A stretch of DNA of 64,000 nucleotides. Origin: Parascedosporium putredinis (taxonomy: Eukaryota > Ascomycota > Sordariomycetes > Microascales > Microascaceae). Location: assembly GCA_949357655.1 (NCBI GenBank), contig CASHTG010000008.1:124001-188000 (forward strand), in the 5' to 3' direction. A program made the position numbers and the translations under genes. The notes under the pieces were generated by a model. It had not been told where the DNA came from. It worked only from the letters and a program-made list of their open reading frames with translations, and made no database searches. Each line of letters begins with the position of its first letter. The first letter of the stretch is position 1. Below, in pieces: positions 10,072-20,735 of the stretch.

Positions 10072-13000
10072 TTACCTCTCGGCAACCACCCTGTAGCTTT
10101 CAGGAGGACCGAGCTCGCTGGCGGTGACGCCGCCCAAGTCGATGACGATCTTGGTGGCCACCATGGTGGGCTCGAGAAGCCAGAGCTTGAGCTCATGCTT
10201 TCCGGGGCTAAGAGCACCGACTTGCGAGTCCTTGATCCAGGCGTTGCGAGTGACGGCACTATCCCAGCCGGGGGCTCCTGACCGGCGTCGGCGGCCCAGG
10301 GGACGGGCTGGACAACGGCGGGGTTACCTCCGTCGACGGAGACGGCGTAGCGGTTGGCATGCTCGGAGTCGGCGTTTTCGGAGGCGGAGAGGTAGACGGT
10401 GACCTTGGCGTTGGCGGCTTGGCGGTAGGTCCAGAAGGGGAAGGTGACGGCAGCGCCGGTGGCGGGCTCCTGGCTCGGGGTAGTGACGGGCCAGAGCTTG
10501 ATGCCGGCAAGAGTGCGGCCGTAGTTGGGGATGACGGCGTACGTGGCGTTATCGGCGCCGTCGGTGACGGCGGCGAAGTGGTTGGCCTCGATGGAGACGA
10601 CGCCTTCGGACTCGACGTGGCCGAGGAAGTCGGCGGGGGCGCCTCGACCTTGCGCAGGGGCACGATGACGGTGGCGCCGGGGCTGTTGGCCGGGGTAGTG
10701 ACGGCGACGACGAGCTCGGCGGCCGAGTTGCCTTCGGGGACCTGGTCCCAGTCGACGGTGATGATGGAGCGGGCGCGAGAGGGGGCGGCGTCGGTGCTGA
10801 TGTCGCCCGACTCGTTGGAGACAGTGACGTAGGAGGCGTTGGAGGTGATGGTGTAGGAGAGGGAGCCCTTTTCGCGCATGAAGATGTCGACGTAGCGCTG
10901 CTCGTCGGGGGACATGTACTGGTTCATGGCGGGCACGGTGACGGTCGCGGCGTCGGTACCGGTGTCGGAGTACTGGATGCCGATGCCGAGGAGCTTGCCG
11001 CTGCCGCCGCCGCCGCCGCCACCTCCGCCGAAGAAACCGCCACCACCGCCGCCGACGCTGGGAAGAGGGGGCAGGGAGTTTTGGGCGGGTTCCTGCCAGT
11101 TGTTGTAGCCGATATGGGTCTGCTCGAACATGCGGTTCCACTTGCCGCCGAGGAGGCCGTGGAAGCGGGCGGTGATGGCCTTGTCCTCTTCGAAAGCGTT
11201 CCTAGCCTCCTGGGCCATCTCGTCGGCGCGGTAGCTGTGCTGGTTGGCGTAGCGGGAGCCGATGGCGGCCTTGGAGTAGATTTCGAAGACGGTCTTACCG
11301 GCGAGGACGGGGTGGAGGACGATTTCAAAGTAGGAGAACTGGTCGGCCTCGGGGAGGCTGTCGTAGACGGCCTGGGCGCGGACGACGAGGGCCTCCCACT
11401 CGGCGTAGTTGCGCTCGGCCTCGTCGTAGTTGGTGGCGTGGAAGGCAAAAGGGGTGATGCTGAGGTCCTCGTACTTGCGGCGGGCGCAGAGCATGCCGTA
11501 CTTGTTCATGATGGAGGCGGTCTCGGCGGCGACGTCGGGGTTCCACTCGCGGGCGGCCCACTCGAGGGTCCACTTGTCGGTGGAGGCGGGCTGCTGGAAC
11601 TTGGACATGTCGTAGGCCATGGACATGAAGTGGTAGATGGGGAGCTCCATGGGCTTGAGGTCGCCGACGTTGACGATCCAGATGCGGTCGACGCCGCGCT
11701 CGTAGGCGAGGTGCATTTGCTCGTACGTCTTTTGCTGCTGCATGGTGTTGATCCATTTGTAGTTTCGGGGGCGCCGACGTAGTCAAAGTCTATGGGTTGG
11801 GGGAAGGAGAAAAACACGCATCCTTGTGTTAGTTGATGTGAAATAAAAAGAAATGACGGTATGGACGAAAAGAGTGTGCAAAGGGAAAGGGGGATGGTGT
11901 GGACTTACGGTAGTACATGCCGGAGCCACCGACACGCTGGTTTTCCTTGGCGGTGGGGATGCGGCGGATGTTGCCTCTGTTGTCGTCGGTCCAGCAGAGG
12001 GTGACGGTATCGCTGACATCCATGCCCTTTGCCAGTAGCCGGGGACTTCCTTGTACATCATCCAAGAGTGAGGGATATCGGCAAGCTCGCCGCCAATGGT
12101 GGTCTGGAGGGTGGACTCCTGGAACTTGATGACCTCCTCCATGGACTTGGAGTTGAGGGTGGCGGACGCGGCGTCGCCGCTGCCGCGCATGCCGACGGTG
12201 TAAATGGTGTACCAGTCCTTGGCGCGGGTGACGCCCTCGGACATGAACTTTTGCACGTTGTTGCGGTTGCTGCCCCAGTCCCAGTTTCCCTGGCAGAAGC
12301 GGCCCTGCTCCTTGTCGGCGCGCGCCATGGGTTCGTGGTGGGAGGTACCCATGAAGATACCAAAGTCGTTGGCGAGGGGTCCGCTCTTGGGATCGTCGAG
12401 GTAGAACATGGAGTTCCACATGGCGGGCCACAAGTAGTTGCCCTTGAGGCGGAGGATGAGCTCAAAGACGCGGGCGTAGAAGTCAGAGTTGAAGGGGTTC
12501 CCGTACTGGCTCCGGGGTAGTTTTCGGCAGCCCAGTTCGTCAAGCCGGGCGCCTCGTCGTTGAGGAAGATGCCGCGGAACTTGACCGAGGGGGACCCTGG
12601 ACCTTGGGCTCCAGCGGGGCGACGATGGACTGGCGCTGGGTAGGGTTCACGTCGGCCCACCAGTAAAGGGAGAGACGCCAATCTGCTCCGAGACGTCGTA
12701 GATGCCGAAAATGGTGCCCCGGATATCGGAGCCGGCGATGACGAGCGCGACGGGCTCGTCGGCGTCGTCGGTGACGACCTGGGCGACGTACGACTCCCAC
12801 TTGCCCTCGATGGCGGACACGTCCACCTTGCCGGCGGCCACGAGCTCGTCGACGAGGGCCGACTTGCCCACGGTGCCGATAACGATGGCGGGGCGCCCGC
12901 CGCGGGCAGGGCGGTGCCGTCGGAGACGACGGCCTTGGCGCCGAGCACGCGGTTGAAGTCCTCGGCGAGGTCATTGGTCGCGCGCTTCACGCCGGTGAAG

Positions 13001-13178
13001 TCGGCGGCGGCGACGAACAGCGCGGGGGCTTGCCCGCGGTGGCGAGCTGCAGGCCCTCGGCCTCGGTGTCGAAGATGAGCCAGTTGGGCACCGTTACGTT
13101 TTGTCCTAGTGCGCCGGCCGGGAAGGACGCGACCAGGCCTAGGACCACGGTTGCGGCGAGGCGGAGACCGCCGAGCAT
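10072..13178 (-). CDS. Secreted GH115 xylan alpha-1,2-glucuronidase
   Basis: GH115 enzymes remove (4-O-methyl-)glucuronic acid from xylan side chains outside the cell. The product is about 998 aa, normal for the family. A signal peptide of about 25 residues begins MLGGLRLAATVVLGLVAS. The N-terminal domain has VIAGSDIRGTIFGIYD and WADV blocks. The catalytic region has GIFLNDEAPGL, the RLKGNYLWPAMW stretch, MGTSHHEPM, NWDWGSN and LCWTDDNRGN. After the intron (11790-11908) come FDYVGAP, RGVDRIWIVNVGDLKP and FMSMAYD. A Gly-rich linker near 10990-11060 precedes the beta-rich C-terminal half, which ends GPPESYRV before the TAA at 10072-10074. The frame breaks at about nine places (near 13015, 12895, 12672, 12598, 12520, 12030, 11768, 10640, 10275); nearly all need one extra C on the coding strand in a C run. 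I take the gene as intact in the organism. A GGCTAG at 13323 resembles an XlnR-type site, weakly. Confidence 0.93.
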
Positions 13179-16100
13179 GGTTGCGCCGCTGGGAGTAGGT
13201 GTTCGGGGACTTGTAGTGTTTTTTTCCTTTTTCTTTTGCTCTCGGCCCCGTGGCTCTTATGGGGTGTAGAAAGGGGGAACGAATGGACACAAATAAAGGA
13301 AAGAACGTATAGAGAGAACGAGAGGCTAGAGGTGCACGCGGGGCGTGTTCCTACACTTGGGAAGCGTCCTTGTGAAGTCCCACGCAGAGAAATCACCGAC
13401 TGTGAAGGGGGCCCAACGCGATGACGATGATGATGATCAAAGTCTCCTACGACCTAGGCAAAAGAAAAGAGGGAGGAAAGGAAAGAACTCAAGAAACCCA
13501 AGAAACCCAGGAGCACTTCCCAACAAGGGCGCCGCCGCAATCTCTATTATACGAACCGGCTTGTCCATTTTCTTCTCTCTGTCTCTAAAAGCTCGTGGCA
13601 CCCTATATTCTAGAGTAGGAGTGGCGGTCACGGTCACAAACGGGCCTTAGTACCGCTCTCCCTCTCTCCCGCCATTCCCCCATAATCATTCTCCATATTG
13701 TGAAAAGTGCAAAAAGGAAAAGCAGCGCCCCCGTCCATAAGGATCGGAAGCCGTGAACAGAGCATGTGCCGGTTAAGCTCATATGTCGAGATTAAAAACC
13801 AATAGCGGCCCCATTTATCCTTCAAGAACCGCACCGTTCAGCTCAATGCTTGGCTTTGGGGGAAAAGCCCGCAAAGGCGATCCAAGAGTGGTAGTGGTTC
13901 TCTCTCCCGTCCCCGGCTCCGCGAGCGTTCCCCTCCCTGCCATGTTCTCCCCCATGGACGGGATGGACAAGGCACCGGACACGGGGCAGGGAGGGAGGAG
14001 GAGGGGGAGACAAGGCAGACGGAAAGAAATTTTCCCACGAACGAGAATTGGGATTTTATTAATGCATGCACGAGTTCTCCATTCTTGGTGGGCCTCTTTT
14101 CTCTCGTTGGCTGCCTTGTCCACGGGCCGATGTGTCTGGCTGGGCCGGGGAAGAGCACGCGGGGGAGAATAAGTGAGGGCCCCGAGCCAAACAAAAGAGT
14201 CATAAGAGGAACAATTGGGACGTGAACACCCTTTTTGCCCAGGGCAGAAGGCAGAGAGACAGAGGACGGAACTGCACTGCACACAGGGGTCTAAAGAAGG
14301 AGATGGAGTGATGCCCAAATTATGGCATACTTGGCATGCCCGTGAGCAAATATGGCGGTTATACGAAGACCAATAGGGCGACTCTTTGTTAAAATGGCAT
14401 CCCGGCAGTAAAGAGGGAATGCCCCAAGGGAGAAAGACAGATTTCGGCCATGGACGGCGCCATCAGAGGCAGCGTGAGAGCCTACTCATCACATCCCGCC
14501 AAACACCTCGCTAGATGCAAAATCGCGTGGCTCGTGGAAAATCAATCTCTTCCTAAAGCAACTCGATAAATCGGGTATCGAGGGCATATGGGGATCCGGG
14601 AACCCATCACGTCCAATCGGTCGAGAAAGCGAAGAGGAGAGAAAAAGTCTAGAAGGTCATGTTGGCTACCACTAGTAGTTGTTGCGGGTTGTCCAAGCTC
14701 CCATGTCGCCTCGATTCGCTCCGGTTATAACAGCCACCAAAACAAACCACCCGCTCCGGCCGATCAGGCGACGCACATTGATTGGCAATATAGCCGGTAT
14801 ATGAAGCCCTGGCCTGACAAGACCGGCGCCACGCTCTATCGCAGACTTGATGGCAGCCAAGGCATGACGGCCCTGATAGATTGAACGCGGTGTATCCATC
14901 GCCACAACATTGAATCGGAACCGGAGCGGGGCAGGCTGTGGCTGGAGTCAATGTGTTTCTCAAGGCCCGGACCAAGGCAGCACGACTGTACTTCTTTCCC
15001 TACTTCTTCTTCTTTTCTTTCATTGCCTCCCTTCATTTCGACTCGTGATTGAACCACTGATCCCCTCCTTTCAAGTATCATAGAGACTGGTGAGACTGAA
15101 ACGCCTTCGAGTGCTGCCAAACGCCACTGAGCTGGTACACTCTGGAGGTTCCGTTTCTTCTTGTCCCCGTTGTGATGTTGGAATGCACATTGCATCCCTT
15201 TCCCTTCCCAGTCTCATTCTAGTAGCTTAGTATTCATAAACATCTTGAAAAGAGCCATATCATTTAGTTCTGGGATCGCCTAATCTCGGCCTTCAAACAG
15301 AACTTGACCGTAAGCTCGTTGTTTTCCATTCCAAGGTAGAGATGATGTGAACCCGAATCAGATAATCCATGGCCCAAAAAGGTGAGATGCCAACCGGAGC
15401 ACCTTGCGTCCTCCTCGCCAGTGTCCCCCTCGCCCGTGTCATCCTCGCAAGAATAGTGTCCCCGCTCCGAAGTCGTCCCCTCTTCTCGCTTCCCAGACCG
15501 AGGGTGTGTCCCGCGGATGTCTGGTCCTTCTGTGGTTCCTTTTCCTTGGTCACCGGAGATCGGATATATAGTCTGTTAATTAAACTAGACGAGCCGGGCT
15601 AAAGAACCTCGTTAGATGATCAGATAAGATAAACACTCTTTTTCTTTTTCCCTTTTGTATCTCCAACTCCCTCCTCTTTCCCTCCCCGGTCTCGGAAGTG
15701 CCAAGAACATTTCCCGGATCTGCTCGGGACGTCAGAATGCCAGACGGGCCCTCCAGCCTTGTACTGGTGGATGAGAGCCGGTCGCTTCTCTCACCAAGGT
15801 TTCTACGAAGCCAAGGGGATGGTTAGATGCGTGTCGGAGACCCTTTTGTTTCTTCTTCTTTCCTTCCACCCTTTCACTTAATCAGGGCAATGACGAGGCA
15901 CAGAGAGGGTGTCTGGCAAGCTTGTCCGACTCTCGCCCACCAGAAAACCCTCTCAGTCCGTGATGCTATAGCCCGCTTCCTCTTCCTCGTCTCCCAGTTG
16001 CTTTCTTCATCTTTCTCTCCTCCATGGAGCGCCTTGCATATTGATTAATAAAAGTCAAGCGCATCCACACATCCTAGGCCCGGTTCTTCAACGCTCACCT

Positions 16101-17032
16101 AGTTTTACTTGCGCCCCCGCGCCCGGTCGCCGTCCGTGACTATCTGATTGGCCTGGTACCTGACGCGGCCTGCGCACCTTCTGATCACATATTAACGCCT
16201 CCTTTCGTTTAGCTGCGCGACGATATTGCTCAAAGATGCAGCTTCCCCCTTTTTCCCTGACATCTCAAGATCCCTTCGCCCTGTAAGGGACCGCCACTTT
16301 GGGTCCCCAGGTCCTCTCCTTCTCCGAGAGCAAACTAACGGTGGAGCTCCACCTGCCGGTTGCTAAGTGAGGATGTAGCCAGCGACCCGTCTTCTTCCCT
16401 GTGCTCTTATCTCTTGCTCCCTCTCGTCTACCCTTGGCATCGCGCCTATTATCAGCTATCGTTGGCATCATTGCGGTGAAGGCCGATAGGTTGTTGTCAT
16501 GTTCTCAACCCCTCGGTGGGCGACCTACCGCGTAATACTTTGAACAAACCACCCTCTTTCTCAATAAATGGAATCTTTACCGAGCCTTCCTGGCCACCTC
16601 TTCTATCCTTTTCACATGAAGCGAAGGTGCTTTTTACGCGCGCAACAGCGTAAATGAAGTTCCCGTCAAATCTAACCGGGTATCCAGGCAAAAAGCCCCG
16701 GCACCTCCCCTTTCCCCCTCCCATGACGTTGGACATACCTAAGCCGAGATCGTCCAATGTCGAGCTCGTAAGAATGGGAAGCGACCGAACCCGGCGCGAG
16801 ACTTCGCATCGACAAAAAGGTCAGAAGCTATCCGACGTAGGAGTACCGAGCGTAGATTAATGACCCGCGACGGGCCTATATCCTCGCGCATTCTATATCA
16901 ATCAAACCATCTCCCCTCCCTACTCCTACCTCTCCACCTTGGTCTTTTCGTTCCTTCTTTCTCTTTTCATCTTCACGCGCGTTCAAAGTCTTCATCCTCT
17001 CTAGCAACAAGAAAACCAAGTGCCCAGAAACA
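13179..17032. other. 3.9-kb intergenic region between divergent GH115 and CFEM genes
   Basis: This should hold the GH115 promoter (from 13179 rightwards) and the CFEM promoter (to 17032). I recognise no gene, RNA or transposon. The last 130 bp are strongly CT-rich, as in many filamentous fungal leaders, with TATATC-type sequence at about 16878-16905 as the only TATA candidate. Confidence 0.5.
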
Positions 17033-18213
17033 ATGAAGTCCTACAGCATCCTTAGCATCGCCGCCCTCGTCGCGGCCGTCGCAGCCCAAGAGCTGACCGA
17101 ATGCGCTGTACGAACCACTACCCTCCTCCCTTTCTTTCCGGAAGGAAGCAGTATCCTTGAATAACCCCCTCAAGGAGCCTCGCTACCAACCCAGAAAGAA
17201 CAAGAAAAATCTGGAAGAAGAAACAGAATAAAACTGACCTTGACTAACACTCGTCATCACAGGACGCTTGTATCCGGGAGGCCATCGCTGCCGGTCGCGA
17301 GGAAGGCTGCCGCAACGCGCGCGACCTCGAGTGCCTCTGCGCTAGCGGAGCCGCGGGCGATACTCTGAGGGATTGCGGCTACTCCAAGTGCGAGGCCGAG
17401 GATATCGACTCCATCCTCGCCTACGTCGTAGGACTCTGCGAGGGTAAGACCTGTTTCTCTTGCTAGTCAATACTCGCGCCGCGTATCATGATGGATAGTG
17501 ATGGTTTTTCTTCATTCCCCACCGTTTCATGGCTAACGAAACTGGAATAACAGAGGCCGGTGTCCCCATCACCCATAAGACTGACCGTCCCGAGGTAAGC
17601 CCAAGAGGAACAGCGCCCCTTTGCGCTTTTCCTACCAGATATACCGATGGATGACTTGCTCACACACGGTGTATAGGCTACTCCGGCCCCTACCGCTACG
17701 GGAGAACCTGAAGCCCCCGCCGAGCCGACTGAGGCTCCCGAGGAGGAAGCTCCTGAAGAGGAAGCCCCTGAGGAAGAGGCTCCTGAGGAAGAAGCTCCCG
17801 AGGAAGAAGCCCCCGAGGAAGAAGCTCCCGAGGAAGAGGCCCCTGAAGAGGAGGAGGCTCCCGAGGAGGAAGCCCCTGAAGAGGAAGCTCCTGAAGAGGA
17901 GGAGGCCCCTGAAGAGGAAGAGGAAGAGGAAGAGGAGCCTCCTAGGAAGAAGTCCCCGGTGGCCGTCCCGTAAGTACTACTGCATCCAGTATCCGTCCTC
18001 TCCAAGAGGTTTCACAATGTCCATTCTGACTCGCGCCAACGACAGCGACCGCGAATGTAATGAGCTCTTTCCTAGCCACCCGAATCACGCCTGACACCTC
18101 TGCTTCACCTTCTCTGTCAATACATTCACTTCCCCCACCCCCATTCTCCCACTCTCCCTAGCACGGCGACAGGGTATAGCCTCCTGTGGCTTTCGACTAT
18201 TGCTATTCTATAG
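17033..18213 (+). CDS. CFEM-domain secreted protein with Ala-Pro-Glu repeat stalk
   Basis: CFEM proteins are fungal extracellular, often GPI-anchored proteins; several bind haem or act at host surfaces. Five exons join in frame with no break: 17033-17107, 17263-17443, 17554-17594, 17677-17969, 18162-18213 (213 aa). Residues 1-19 are a signal peptide (MKSYSILSIAALVAAVAA). The CFEM domain follows at about residues 20-85 with eight cysteines in the family pattern, including Leu-Glu-Cys-Leu-Cys after a conserved Asp. A Thr/Pro linker leads to twelve Ala-Pro-Glu(3-4) units, then a basic RKKS patch. With the acceptor at 18160-18161 the protein ends in a short hydrophobic tail (GYSLLWLSTIAIL), suggesting GPI attachment. 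An alternative acceptor at 18044-18045 gives a polar tail ending at 18094. The last-exon choice is uncertain; the CFEM call is firm. No other gene lies within 3 kb. Confidence 0.88.
17734..17940 (+). repeat. Twelve-unit 15/18-bp coding repeat (Ala-Pro-Glu-Glu-Glu)
   Basis: Units encode Ala-Pro-Glu-Glu-Glu, twice with an extra Glu. Codons vary between units (GCT/GCC, CCT/CCC, GAA/GAG) while the peptide stays fixed. The reverse complement gives a long spurious Ser/Gly/Ala frame. Confidence 0.9.
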
Positions 18214-20422
18214 AAAGACATGGCTCTCACGGCGACGGGCTCCGCCTCTCCGTCTCCCCACCGTCCTGCCTATCCCTTGGGGTTAGCTGGGTAAGCCATT
18301 CGCGAGCGGCATCACAGGTCTCACTCTCCGACTGTATTGGTGCCTTCGTTCCAAAGGCATCATTCGCTAGGCCGCTTTTGGGTCGTGGAGACGGTCATCT
18401 AGATCCTTGTTTTTCTTTCTCTCTTTTTCTTTTCTTATTGTTGTATATATACGTATATATATCCATATCTATATGGTTCTATTGTTCCTCCCACCCTTGC
18501 TCGGTCTTCCCGCGCTTGATGACCCGTATCTCTTCCACTCACGGAAACATCCAATGTTAATAAATCGAAACCGGCCCTGATCTTGACTTTGAGCAAAGTT
18601 CCAGGACTTAACTAGATCTTATTACCAGAAACCTAGCCTCGCCAACATCTGAATCTCTCGTAAGATAAACTTAGAACAAAGAACCCTTCCCTCCCTGGCG
18701 ATGTATACCCCAGAGGACAAGAGCAAGGGTTCACCCGGTTGACAAAAGCACACCCCAAAAGAAAAAAGCCAAGGCTTCCCCGTCTCCACCGCCTCCATCC
18801 ATCCCGGCTTGGCTCTCATTTTAGTGCTACAAGTGTCTAGAGACGCCGTTTGCCGGCAGGCACTCTCGACGGCCGACAGAGAAGGTCAAGACGTACGAAA
18901 GATCCCGTCTGAACGTTTCCTCCCCATTCATAATAGTGTCTCTAGGACATCTTCTTCCTTTCTTTTTTCTTTTTTGTTTTTTTTTTGTTTTTTTCTCTTC
19001 TTCCCTCCCTTCCCGCTCTTTCGCCTTCTCTGTTCAAGACAGACCAAACCAGTCACCATCACCCCCACCATCGCTGTGGGTCGCCGGCCGAGCACAGCGA
19101 GATGCAACCATCTGCAGCCCAAAGGCTCCCTTCCCCTTCGCTAGGAGCGGGATGGGGGCAACGGCGTACACTCTATTTCACGGAAAAACAAAAGCCCATC
19201 GCTTTGCCCGCAGGCGTTCCCCCAACCTCGGGGACAGGGAGAGATGATACGTTATTTCAAAATAACTCGTAGAGGTTAAACAAAGGGGGAAAGAGGGCAA
19301 AAAGGACGACTCGCGGTGAGGATTCGGCCGACCGGCTCGCTGCAGCGCGCTGCCGAGATTGAGCATCTTGGCGCGTTGTTCAAAACGTCGGTCATGGAAA
19401 ACAACTTTGAGCTCTTGATAGCACCAAGTCCCTTGTCCAACGGGCGGTAGCACTGTGGTCACGGAGGAGTCCTAATGAGTTCTAGTCAGGAACAAAGCAA
19501 ACGCCTCTAGAAAGAAAAAGCAAGTTTATTTGTACGTAAAAGGGAGGGGGAATTCTAAGATCTATCCTGAACGTATTATGTGGTGTGGTATGTCTGTGTA
19601 TGTGGGCGTAGTAGGCAATAGTAGCAAACCGGTGAACAAGCTCCAATACTAAATCTCAGAATAATCCTAAACGCCAAGTGACGTCACGAGCGCGCGAAGG
19701 AAGGAGGGGAGGTTCGAAGACATGGCATTGCTTCTTTTGTCTCTTCCCTCTCATTTCCTCCTGTATGTTCCTCCTGCTTTGGGCATCCGTAAGTCCAATC
19801 TTTGGTCTGGGCCTAATACCAAACAGATCGCTACGTACTCTTTTTGGAATTACATAGATCAATTGTAATACATGTACACTATTAGCGTCTGGGACGTGTG
19901 TGAGTGTGTGGGCGCGAAAAGGAGGGTTTCAGTTGCAATGGATCTGAAGGAATGTCGGTACCAAGTGGGTTGGCAGCGTCGTAAGCGAGAAACGTCTGGC
20001 GGCAAGGGTTCGAGAACCCAAGTCGTTCGTCGTGGAGGCGGGATAATACACACGACACCACCACACATCTCAGTTGAGTATTATACCGAGCATAGCACAG
20101 TCCCTGGATCACTCGAGACTTTGATATCTAATTTCCTTGCTGGGTTCTGTTTCATTCTGGAGGGGTTTCTTCTTCTTCTTCTTTTTCCTTTCGAGACAAA
20201 ATCTAGGCCTCTTTTGCATTAAACCTCGCAGGAGCCTTCTACCTCGGTACTTCTCCATGACTGGCAACTCCAGGAACTACACGTGTGCTCGTGGTTTGAC
20301 TCCGGGGTCGGCTTTTGCTCATGACATTGCCATGGATGTACCCCGTGCCACTTGTCGAACCTACCACCAGCGAAACTCCACTCAAGCACGAGGTTGCCGA
20401 CTCCGTGAATACTTGCAGACCC

Positions 20423-20423
<1 letters not shown>

Positions 20424-20457
<34 letters not shown>
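20424..20457 (+). repeat. A34 homopolymer tract
   Basis: Thirty-four consecutive A, followed by purine-rich GAAAGGAAAAG sequence. It could be a retroposed 3' end or simple slippage. No element body or target-site duplication was recognised upstream. Confidence 0.7.
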
Positions 20458-20459
<2 letters not shown>

Positions 20460-20699
20460 AAGGAAAAGAAAGGAAGAAGAAACATTAAGTATTGAAAGCG
20501 CCATGTTTTGTTTCCCCAGGGGTTGACTTCAATCGCGCACGTCAATACCAAGTGCGCCACAAGTTCACCGATTTTTAATTGGAAGACAAAAGAATGATGG
20601 CTCTTTTTTTTTCCTTTCTCGCCGCCTGTTTTAGATCGATCCGACAAACGATTCCTTTCCTTCCCATGGTGTCAAAGAGTTTAGATGCAATGGATCTCT

Positions 20700-20735
20700 C
20701 ATACTCGTGCCACGCACACCTGTGGCACGAGTATG
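20700..20735. repeat. 14-bp perfect inverted repeat, 8-nt loop
   Basis: The left arm CATACTCGTGCCAC (20700-20713) is the exact reverse complement of the right arm GTGGCACGAGTATG (20722-20735), around the loop GCACACCT. No gene adjoins it. Confidence 0.9.

Noticed and set aside
11081..11782. Plus-strand 233-aa open frame
   Set aside because: Antisense to the catalytic part of the GH115 gene; its composition is what GC-rich antisense frames give, and no family motif is seen.
17463..18005. Minus-strand 180-aa frame rich in Ser, Gly and Ala
   Set aside because: It is the exact complement of the Ala-Pro-Glu repeat of the CFEM gene, which has a signal peptide, eight cysteines and proper introns on the plus strand.
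20424..20457. A34 tract as the 3' tail of a LINE or processed pseudogene
   Set aside because: No element body, reverse-transcriptase frame, source-gene similarity or flanking duplication is recognised. Simple slippage is enough.
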